Source of the DNA: Acidimicrobiaceae bacterium
GTDB taxonomy: Bacteria > Actinomycetota > Acidimicrobiia > Acidimicrobiales > UBA8190
Reading direction: 5' to 3'
Length of the DNA: 5,344 nt
Assembly (NCBI GenBank): GCA_003131945.1
Contig: PKWD01000266.1
Span: forward strand, 14,228 to 19,571
The notes beneath the pieces were generated by a model. It searched no databases and had not been told where the DNA came from. It saw only the letters and a program-made list of their open reading frames with translations. Positions within the stretch are counted from its first letter, which is position 1; every line of letters begins with the position of its first letter. Positions 1 through 5,344 of the stretch are shown here, piece after piece. The position numbers and the translations under genes are program-made.

Positions 1-2691
1 GGTGATGACGAGGTGGAAGCACGGGGCACTGCGCTCGCCGGACAGAAGCCAGTAGCGGGCGTGGACGGGCCGTTGACCGCCGAATCGCTCCAGCGCGGCC
101 ATGGCGTACAGAGGCAGCTGAAGGAGCTTGCCTCCGGCTACCGGGTCGCGGGTCAGGTCGCTCAGACGGCCCTGTCGCCCCGTCTTGTAGTCCGACACCA
201 TCAGGTGCCCTGACGAGGTCCGGTCCACCCTGTCGATGGAGCCCCGGAACGCCACCGATCGGCCGTCGTCGAGGACGACGGTGACGGCGGGGGCATCGCC
301 GTCGCCCCCGCCACCGAATGAGAGCTCGGCGGCGATGGGATCGATGGCCCCTTCCTCGGCGTCGAAGCGCCGCAGGTCGCGGAGGATGGCAGAGCGGTCC
401 ATGCGCCAGAGGAGGGACTTGCCGACGAGACCACCGGTCTCGGCCTCGTCGAGTTGCCCGTCGGCGATGGCGAGGAGCCGCTCGAGTGAACGCGGTGCCC
501 CGTGCACGCGTTCGGTGACGTATGCCTCGAGGATGGCGTGGACGAGGGTGCCGCGGGTGATGGGCTCGATGCGCCAGAGCTCCTCGGGACGGATTCGCTC
601 TGATACCCGCAGGACGCGGTCGAAGAGATAGCGCCGGGGGCACTTGGCATAGGTCTCGAAGCGGGTGGCCGATACGGGTGTCCCCCGATCGAATGCCGAC
701 ACCCGTCCGGGACCGACGTAGCCGTCGAACCGGGTGAAGCGGCCGTCGAGCCGGCCGCGCCCGGCCTCGAATCCGCGGGCCAGCCGGTCACGGGCGGCAA
801 GGGCACGGGCAGGATCGCCACCGCCACGCACCCAACGAACGAGCTGGCGCAGCTCGAACTCCTCGGCCGAGAGGGCGGGTTCGGCGTTGGCCAGGCCGGC
901 GGCGAAGGAATCCACCTCCTCCCAGCGCGTGTCGGGGCCCACCAGGTGGCGCAGCCAGCGCGACCGGACCTGGGCCCGTCCGCTGCGGGGGTCGCCCCGG
1001 GGGAGCGTGGCGATGCGCTCGATCGAGCCCGAGGCGACGGCGCAATTGAGGTCACGGCGGGCCGACTCCAGGCGATCGGGCCGAGTCGGCAGGGTTCCCG
1101 ATGTGTCTGCCCGGCGGATGTCGTCGCCCAGGAGACCGTCGTCACCACCCCGGCCGGGAACCAGGGCGTCGGCCAGTCCCATCACGACGACCGTGTGGAA
1201 GTGCAGACCCCGGGCGGCGGCATAAGGGGCCAGGAAGACGCCGTCACCGAAGCCCCCGTCGGCCAGTTCGTGGGCGTCGAGAGCCGTCCTCTCGAGCTGG
1301 GTGAGGACAGCTCGCCGGAACGTCGTCAGATCGGTCCCGCCCGAGACGCGGTCGAGGTCACCGAGTGCCGACACCACGTGGCGCACCTGCCGGGCCGCCG
1401 CCCGCTCCGCCGTGGGCCACCGGTCCGGATCGGTGTCGGGCAGGAGATAGTGATCGAGGAGGCCGACCGCCCAGGTGGCAACGGCCTCCCACGAGGCGCC
1501 GGGCGGTGCCGCCCGGTCGAAGAGCTCGTCCATGAAGGCGGCCAGGACCATCGCCTCGGAGGCCTCGGGGCCGCCTCGGCCGGCCAGGTGTCCGAGCCTT
1601 TCGTGCCACTGGCCGGGGCCCCGCACGACGCCGGCGGTGGCGGACACGACGTCCCACAGGCTGGCGGGCACCGGGCGGCCCTCGGGTCCGACCGTGACCG
1701 GTGCCGACGACAGCCACCCGAGGACCTGGTCGCGGGGCCACTCGCCGCCGGCCAGGTCGAGCAGAACCAAGAGGGCCCGGCCCGTCATCGAGCGGTGCAG
1801 CGGTTGCCGCTCGGGCCCGGTGCCGGCCACCCCCGACGCCGTCAGGTGCTGGTGCAGGATGCGGTTGTACGTGGGGCCGGGAGGATGGAAGACGGCCTGT
1901 TGCCACAGCGGGACCCCGGCTTCGGCGGCGGCGATGATCGATCGCACCGCGCTCCGGGCCTCCTCGTCGGGGTCGGCGCAGGGGCGGACCTCGGTGAAGG
2001 TGGCCTCCCCGTCGGCCTCGGGCGAGGGGTCGGCCCGCCGGGCCCCTAGGAGACGCAGCACCTCGCGCTCGGCGGGGTCCAGGGCACCGAGCTGCCAGGT
2101 CACGAGAGGCCCGAGTGTCTGTCCCTGGGGCGACGAGGGACCCGGACCGACGGTGCCCACAGCCTCTGCGGTGACGTCGGCCATGTCGGCCAGACCGCAG
2201 TCGTGGAGGTGCCGGCGCACGCTGACGAGCAGGTGTACGAGCTCTCGGCCGTGAGCGCTGCCAAGGCTGATCGCATCCAGGGTGGCCGGTGGGCACCGGC
2301 GAAGCTCGACCAGGGCTTGTTGGAGCTCGTTCAGGGCCGACGGATGCGATGAGAGCGGCCCGAGCCGACCCTCCGAGCGCCGCGCCTGGGTCCGGATGAC
2401 TTCGAGGTCGACCGCCGGCGGTGCCAGACGCAGCCCACGGGCGGCAAGGGCCGGACCACCGAGCATCCGCAGCAGGGCGGGGGCCGTCGTGCAGTTGACG
2501 TTGGCCCAGCCCCGTCGACCGCCGGTGCCTGACGAGGTACCGTGCGCCCGCCGGACGAAGACCGCCGCGTACCCCGAGGGGGCCACCACCGTCACCGGGC
2601 CCAGAGGGTCGTCTCCTTTGGCGGCATCCAGTTCCCGACACAACCCGACGAGCCCCGGGTGGGCGATGTCGGAGAGGGTCGAAGCGGGCAT
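1..2691 (-). CDS. AddB/AdnA-like recombination nuclease: degenerate helicase region plus C-terminal PD-(D/E)XK nuclease, 3' end outside window
   Basis: The reading frame is open for 897 codons and runs off the left edge. Residues 1-640 resemble the motor region of AddB-type proteins: a first strand ending VVAPSGYA (35-42) where an active helicase would have a GKT/S loop, a DPDEEAR segment just after C238, MTGRALLVLLDLA from M302, and VVVMGLADALVPG around M504, a relic of the late helicase motifs. The nuclease domain starts near C684 (YAKCPRRYLF) and shows GTLVHAILE with H718, GSIDRVD with D820, DYKTG with D834 and K836, and QLPLYA with Q858 and Y862. This is the RecB-like nuclease motif set. 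C684 sits where AddB has the first of four iron-sulfur cysteines; the other three would lie beyond the edge. The family works in end resection at double-strand breaks with a helicase partner. An in-frame TAG at 2706-2704 limits the start to ATG 2691 or the adjacent GTG 2694. I see no Shine-Dalgarno, so translation may be coupled or leaderless. The family call is firm; AddB versus AdnA is not settled. Confidence 0.9.
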   Translation of the reverse strand, partial: MPASTLSDIAHPGLVGLCRELDAAKGDDPLGPVTVVAPSGYAAVFVRRAHGTSSGTGGRRGWANVNCTTAPALLRMLGGPALAARGLRLAPPAVDLEVIRTQARRSEGRLGPLSSHPSALNELQQALVELRRCPPATLDAISLGSAHGRELVHLLVSVRRHLHDCGLADMADVTAEAVGTVGPGPSSPQGQTLGPLVTWQLGALDPAEREVLRLLGARRADPSPEADGEATFTEVRPCADPDEEARSAVRSIIAAAEAGVPLWQQAVFHPPGPTYNRILHQHLTASGVAGTGPERQPLHRSMTGRALLVLLDLAGGEWPRDQVLGWLSSAPVTVGPEGRPVPASLWDVVSATAGVVRGPGQWHERLGHLAGRGGPEASEAMVLAAFMDELFDRAAPPGASWEAVATWAVGLLDHYLLPDTDPDRWPTAERAAARQVRHVVSALGDLDRVSGGTDLTTFRRAVLTQLERTALDAHELADGGFGDGVFLAPYAAARGLHFHTVVVMGLADALVPGRGGDDGLLGDDIRRADTSGTLPTRPDRLESARRDLNCAVASGSIERIATLPRGDPRSGRAQVRSRWLRHLVGPDTRWEEVDSFAAGLANAEPALSAEEFELRQLVRWVRGGGDPARALAARDRLARGFEAGRGRLDGRFTRFDGYVGPGRVSAFDRGTPVSATRFETYAKCPRRYLFDRVLRVSERIRPEELWRIEPITRGTLVHAILEAYVTERVHGAPRSLERLLAIADGQLDEAETGGLVGKSLLWRMDRSAILRDLRRFDAEEGAIDPIAAELSFGGGGDGDAPAVTVVLDDGRSVAFRGSIDRVDRTSSGHLMVSDYKTGRQGRLSDLTRDPVAGGKLLQLPLYAMAALERFGGQRPVHARYWLLSGERSAPCFHLVIT

Positions 2692-2732
2692 CACGCGCGC
2701 ATGCTATTGGCCGGTTGTGGTGCCGATGCCTC

Positions 2733-3710
2733 TCACAAAGACGGGGGAAAGGGATCGGTGACCACGCCATCGCTCCCTTTGGCGGTCCCGTTGGTGGTCC
2801 CGGCCCCGTCGGCGCCGCGCTCTCCTCCCGGACGCAGCCGGTACGGGCCGTACGCGTGACGGACTCGCAGTCGCCACCAGATGGCCAGGGTGTCTCGCAG
2901 CATCTCGGCCACCACTTTGGGCGAGACGGTGCTGGTGAAGCGGCGCCCGATGCGCACGGGCGCTTCCACCAGGTGGCGGTACCCGAAGAGGCGGGCCACC
3001 ACCAGCAGCTCGAGGTCGAAGGCGAAGCCCTGCTCCACCATGGAGGGCAGGACGTCGACGAGGACGTCGCGCCGGACGAGCTTGATCCCGGCCTGGGTGT
3101 CGCGGACGTCGAGACGGAAGAGCAGTCGGACCATCTGCTGGTAGCCCCACGAATACAGGCGGCGGGCCGGGGGGTAGACGACCTGGGAGGCGCGGTGGCG
3201 CTTGCTGCCGAGGACGACGTCGGGATGCTCGGTCCGCACCACGTCGACGAACTCTCCGAGCAGGGCGGGAGGGACGTCCCCGTCGGCGTCGATGAACCCG
3301 AGATACCGGCCCCGTCCGCGCTCGAGGCCGGCGCGGACGGCTTGGCCCTTGCCCCCCCGCGCCGGTAGCACCACGCGGGTCACGACGTCGGCCGGAAGGT
3401 CCTCGATCGTTCTCTCACTGCCGTCGGTCGACCCATCGGATACGGTCACGACCTCGAATGTGGCGCCCGACGCACGTAGGGCCTCGACGGCCTGCTCGAC
3501 CGTTGCCCGCAGACGGTCGCCGGGGTTGTAGTACGGCATGACCACGGTGATATCGAGCTCGGCGGCCGGAAGAGGCGCCGCTCTCGGCGCCAGAACCGGT
3601 TGGCCGCCGGCAGTGTCCCTGTCGTGTCCTCGACCCCCCACGACCGACCCTTTCGTCCCGGCGATTACCGCCGCCGGATGGCGTTCCCGCCCCATACGCC
3701 CGCAATTCAC
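2733..3710 (-). CDS. GT2-family glycosyltransferase, polyprenyl-phosphate sugar synthase (DPM1/Alg5) type
   Basis: The protein is a single GT-A domain that probably transfers a sugar from a nucleotide donor to a polyprenyl phosphate at the cytoplasmic membrane face. Numbering from GTG 3710: ITVVMPYYNPGDRL (54-67) opens the Rossmann-like fold, SDGSTDGS is at 91-98, GGKGQAVRAGL at 119-129, the metal-binding DAD at 141-143, GSKRH at 168-172, DTQAGIKL at 204-211 and FDLELL at 231-236. The DTQxGxK motif is typical of dolichyl-phosphate mannose and glucose synthases. There are no C-terminal membrane helices; the last ~30 residues are Gly/Ala/Thr-rich and look disordered. The start is uncertain. GTG 3710 gives 325 residues, ATG 3695 gives 320, and GTG 3641 has an AAAGGG six bases upstream and would remove an unconserved tail. 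The sugar and acceptor cannot be read from the sequence. Its place just after uppP fits use of the same carrier lipid (inference). Confidence 0.9.
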   Translation of the reverse strand: MNCGRMGRERHPAAVIAGTKGSVVGGRGHDRDTAGGQPVLAPRAAPLPAAELDITVVMPYYNPGDRLRATVEQAVEALRASGATFEVVTVSDGSTDGSERTIEDLPADVVTRVVLPARGGKGQAVRAGLERGRGRYLGFIDADGDVPPALLGEFVDVVRTEHPDVVLGSKRHRASQVVYPPARRLYSWGYQQMVRLLFRLDVRDTQAGIKLVRRDVLVDVLPSMVEQGFAFDLELLVVARLFGYRHLVEAPVRIGRRFTSTVSPKVVAEMLRDTLAIWWRLRVRHAYGPYRLRPGGERGADGAGTTNGTAKGSDGVVTDPFPPSL

Positions 3711-3771
3711 TGTACGCGACGGGTCGGCCCTCGGGACCCCGCTCCCCCGGTCAGCGATCCGTGGGCGGGAC

Positions 3772-4650
3772 TCAACTGACCAGCGTGTACGCGGCCATGC
3801 CGGCCCCGAAGAGCAGGCAGTAGATACCGAACGGGGTCAGGGTCTTGGTCTTGAAGTAGCCCACCAGGAACCGGACGGTGACGAGGGCCACCACCGCCGC
3901 ACACAGGGCGGCGACGAGCGCCTCGGCGCGGACTCCGTTTCCCAGTGGCCCTGTCAGGTCGGAGAGCTTGAAGAGCCCGGCGGCGAGGATGATCGGCGTG
4001 GCGAGGAGGAAGGCGAAGCGGGCCGAGTCCTCATGATCGAGGCCACGGACGAGACCCGCCGTCATGCACACACCGTCGCGGCTGATGCCGGCGATCAACG
4101 CTGATGACTGGGCGACGCCGATGGTGGCGGCCTCCTTATAGCCGAGGGTTTCGAGCTTTCGGCCGCCGTCCTCCTTCGCCCCCTGACGGGCGGCGAGGAC
4201 GCGTACGTCCGAACGGCGACGCAAGCGCTCGGCGGCGAGGAGGATGAAGCCGTTCAGGATCAAGAAGAAGGCGGCCGCCGTCGGTTTGGCCAGTGCCACC
4301 CGGAGTGGATGCTCGAGGGCGATCCCGATGACCCCGGCCGGGATGGTGGCGATGACGATGAGCCACGCCAGGCGTTCGGTGGTGTTTTCAATGCGGCGTG
4401 TCAGCAGTGTGTGGAACCAGGCGCGGATGATCGCCACCCAGTCCCGCCAGAAGTAGATGAGAAGGCCGATGGCGCTACCGACATGGAGCATCACCACGAA
4501 AGCCAGCCAACTCGATTCGGGATCTGACTGTGCCGCCACGACCGAATGCCAACCGAAGAGCGTGGGGAACAAGACGGTGTGGCCGAGACTCGACACGGGG
4601 AAGAGCTCGCTCACGCCCTGCAGCACGCCGAGGACCACAGCCTGGAACAT
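3772..4650 (-). CDS. uppP: Undecaprenyl-diphosphatase (UppP/BacA family)
   Basis: This integral membrane enzyme dephosphorylates undecaprenyl diphosphate to the monophosphate carrier used for peptidoglycan and other envelope glycans; the family confers bacitracin resistance when abundant. From ATG 4650 it has 292 residues, normal for UppP. The first signature QGVSELFPVSSLGH (11-24) contains E15, S20-S21 and H24, equivalent to the E. coli E21 and H30 region. The second, AGISRDG (187-193), carries the expected arginine R191, followed by GLDHEDSARFAFLLATPIIL. Several hydrophobic segments lie between and after these. Two points differ from textbook members: D192 replaces the second Ser of SRSG, and a charged loop of about 25 residues (143-167) precedes the second signature. 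The frame stays open to ATG 4755, adding 35 residues with no similarity to the family, so I prefer 4650, where the usual family N-terminus begins. Neither start has a good Shine-Dalgarno. Probably first gene of the leftward set. Confidence 0.93.
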   Translation of the reverse strand: MFQAVVLGVLQGVSELFPVSSLGHTVLFPTLFGWHSVVAAQSDPESSWLAFVVMLHVGSAIGLLIYFWRDWVAIIRAWFHTLLTRRIENTTERLAWLIVIATIPAGVIGIALEHPLRVALAKPTAAAFFLILNGFILLAAERLRRRSDVRVLAARQGAKEDGGRKLETLGYKEAATIGVAQSSALIAGISRDGVCMTAGLVRGLDHEDSARFAFLLATPIILAAGLFKLSDLTGPLGNGVRAEALVAALCAAVVALVTVRFLVGYFKTKTLTPFGIYCLLFGAGMAAYTLVS

Positions 4651-4785
4651 GCTGATGTGCAGGTGCACCGGGGCATGGGTCACCGACAGGGCCAAGGCGT
4701 GGGCGCGATGCTGGGGAAACTGTGTTGGCGTCAGGCTGGACAGGTGTGACGGCACGCTGTGGCCCTTCGTGAGATGGGTGGACGA

Positions 4786-4799
4786 AGCGTTGTCACGCT
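4786..4799. repeat. Short inverted repeat AGCGT-tgtc-ACGCT
   Basis: Five-base arms with a four-base centre lie in the divergent spacer, about 135 bases upstream of the preferred uppP start. It could be a regulator-binding site for either gene. The arms are too short to rule out chance. Confidence 0.2.
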
Positions 4800-4848
4800 A
4801 CGCAAGCGGCCGGACCCGCACAATGACCCCCGGGAGGACAATTCATCG

Positions 4849-4885
4849 CCCGTTTTCGGGTTTCACAGGGTGTTTTGCAAACCCT
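4849..4885. repeat. Cluster of overlapping inverted repeats upstream of the sqdB-like gene
   Basis: CCCG-TTTT-CGGG (4849-4860) is a perfect short hairpin followed by TTT. GGGTTT (4858-4863) can instead pair with AAACCC (4879-4884), and AGGGT (4867-4871) with ACCCT (4881-4885). An 8-base palindrome TTTGCAAA lies at 4874-4881. The stems share bases and exclude each other. This could be an operator or an attenuator-like leader element, but the stems are short and chance is a real alternative. Confidence 0.3.
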
Positions 4886-4919
4886 CCCAGCCCGTTCCCA
4901 GCTTGATCAGCGATCCTAG

Positions 4920-4926
4920 AAGGAGG
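4920..4926 (+). promoter_or_regulatory. Strong Shine-Dalgarno before in-frame ATG 4933
   Basis: AAGGAGG is followed by a six-base spacer and ATG at 4933-4935. This ATG is in the same frame as the SqdB-like gene and no stop intervenes, so it would give a form of that protein with 37 extra N-terminal residues (MGNGRPPSCCPG...). The extension has two adjacent cysteines and no recognisable targeting or domain pattern. Confidence 0.6.
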
Positions 4927-5027
4927 ACGGGCATGGGGAATGGCCGTCCACCGTCATGTTGTCCCGGGCAAATCGCTCCGGCCCGGGACAAGGTATTCGG
5001 ACGGCCGGACAGCGCCCGGGAGCGGCA

Positions 5028-5035
5028 AGAGGAGG
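5028..5035 (+). promoter_or_regulatory. Shine-Dalgarno before TTG 5044
   Basis: AGAGGAGG ends eight bases before TTG 5044. It supports the shorter start of the SqdB-like gene, the one that agrees with where the family's Rossmann fold begins. An in-frame GTG at 5035 overlaps this site and is therefore unlikely to be used. Confidence 0.6.
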
Positions 5036-5043
5036 TGGCACGG

Positions 5044-5344
5044 TTGAGGATCCTCGTGCTCGGTGGTGACGGGTACCTGGGATGGCCGACAGCGCTGCAC
5101 CTGTCTCGTCGTGGTCACGACGTGGGTGTGGTCGACAACTTCGTCCGCCGTCAGTACGACCACGAGATGGGGGTGGACAGTCTCGTCCCCATCACCCAGC
5201 TCCAGCACCGGGTGCGGATCTGGGAAGAGGTATCGGGACTCACGCTGGAGACATTCATCGGTGACCTGACCGATCCCGTCTTCGTCGACAACACGCTGGA
5301 GCGCTTCGAGCCCGAAGCCGTCGTGCATTTCGCCGAGCAGCGTT
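5044..5344 (+). CDS. sqdB: UDP-sulfoquinovose synthase-like NAD-dependent epimerase/dehydratase, N-terminal part only
   Basis: The 100 visible residues match the start of SqdB/SQD1, an extended short-chain dehydrogenase that converts UDP-glucose and sulfite to UDP-sulfoquinovose, the head-group donor for sulfolipid. The dinucleotide-binding loop reads LVLGGDGYLGWPTALHLS rather than the generic GxxGxxG. It is followed by GHDVGVVDN, VRRQYDHEMGVDSLVPI, a GDLTDP acidic turn, and FEPEAVVHFAEQR, the last three being close to the SQD1 pattern. Catalytic Thr, Tyr and Lys lie beyond the right edge, so activity cannot be judged. I chose TTG 5044 because it puts LRILVLGG at the family N-terminus and has GGAGG eight bases upstream. 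The frame is open further up to ATG 4933, which has an even better Shine-Dalgarno and would add 37 residues. A related archaeal role (Agl3, sulfoquinovose for N-glycans) or another sugar epimerase specificity are alternatives. Confidence 0.85.
   Translation, partial: MRILVLGGDGYLGWPTALHLSRRGHDVGVVDNFVRRQYDHEMGVDSLVPITQLQHRVRIWEEVSGLTLETFIGDLTDPVFVDNTLERFEPEAVVHFAEQR

Larger units (their letters stand above)
4651..4919. other. Divergent spacer between uppP and the sqdB-like gene
   Basis: I see no gene supported by family similarity here. The stretch must hold promoters for both directions. I could not find a convincing -35/-10 pair on either strand; TTGTCA at 4790-4795 and TTGCAA at 4875-4880 are -35-like but lack a matching -10 at usual spacing. 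Bases 4651-4755 would be coding only if uppP began at ATG 4755. The right part (4840-4885) is locally less GC-rich and carries several short inverted repeats. Confidence 0.6.

Noticed and set aside
201..1148. 315-codon minus-strand frame rich in Ser, Pro and Arg
   Set aside because: It is a frame shadow of the nuclease domain, whose motifs all lie in the other frame.
946..2049. 367-codon plus-strand frame antisense to the nuclease gene
   Set aside because: Long antisense frames are expected opposite a very GC-rich gene; the protein has low-complexity composition and no recognisable domain.
1358..2770. 470-codon minus-strand frame overlapping the nuclease gene
   Set aside because: It is in another frame of the nuclease gene, is full of Arg, Gly and Pro, and has no family motif; the overlapping frame carries the AddB-like signals.
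2715..3368. 217-codon plus-strand frame opposite the glycosyltransferase
   Set aside because: It is antisense to a gene with clear GT2 motifs and shows no motif of its own.
3721..3739. GGGTC/GACCC inverted repeat between uppP and the GT2 gene, as a terminator
   Set aside because: The stem is five bases with a nine-base loop and no T-run follows on the minus strand, so it is not a credible terminator.
3538..4104. 188-codon plus-strand frame spanning the GT2/uppP junction
   Set aside because: It crosses two real genes on the other strand and has no domain or ribosome binding site of note.
4849..4863. CCCG-TTTT-CGGG-TTT as a rho-independent terminator
   Set aside because: The stem has only four to five pairs, the T-run is three bases, and no plus-strand gene ends before it.
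4954..5328. 124-codon minus-strand frame opposite the SqdB-like gene
   Set aside because: The plus strand encodes an unmistakable dinucleotide-binding fold here; the antisense frame has no recognisable content.

Overview
The window is uniformly GC-rich, with a strong preference for G or C at third codon positions. It holds four protein-coding genes and no RNA gene, insertion sequence or CRISPR array that I can see. High GC, the style of the proteins and GTG/TTG starts suggest a high-GC actinobacterium, perhaps of the Acidimicrobiia type. That placement is inference; no phylogenetic marker is present.

Layout. Three genes run leftward (minus strand) as one closely spaced set: uppP (undecaprenyl-diphosphatase, start near 4650, stop 3772), a GT2 glycosyltransferase of the polyprenyl-phosphate sugar synthase type (3710 to 2733), and a large AddB/AdnA-like protein with an inactive-looking helicase region and a C-terminal PD-(D/E)XK nuclease (2691 to beyond base 1, 897 codons visible). 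The gaps are 61 and 41 bases with no convincing terminator, so a single transcript is plausible. A spacer of roughly 180 to 290 bases with short inverted repeats separates this set from a rightward gene entering at 4933 or 5044 and running off the right edge. Its first ~100 residues closely match UDP-sulfoquinovose synthase (SqdB/SQD1).

How they fit together. UppP regenerates the C55 lipid carrier phosphate, and the GT2 enzyme probably loads a sugar on a polyprenyl phosphate. The SqdB-like enzyme would make a sulfonated nucleotide sugar for a sulfolipid or glycan. These three therefore share an envelope and lipid-linked sugar theme. The nuclease belongs to double-strand-break repair and looks functionally unrelated to its operon neighbours. 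Its usual partner, an AddA/AdnB-like helicase-nuclease, would be expected just off the left edge.

I found no clearly new system. The points most worth a second look are the two well-formed in-frame start sites of the SqdB-like gene, the overlapping inverted repeats upstream of it, the presence of a sulfoquinovose-type enzyme beside carrier-lipid genes, and the helicase remnant without a Walker A motif.
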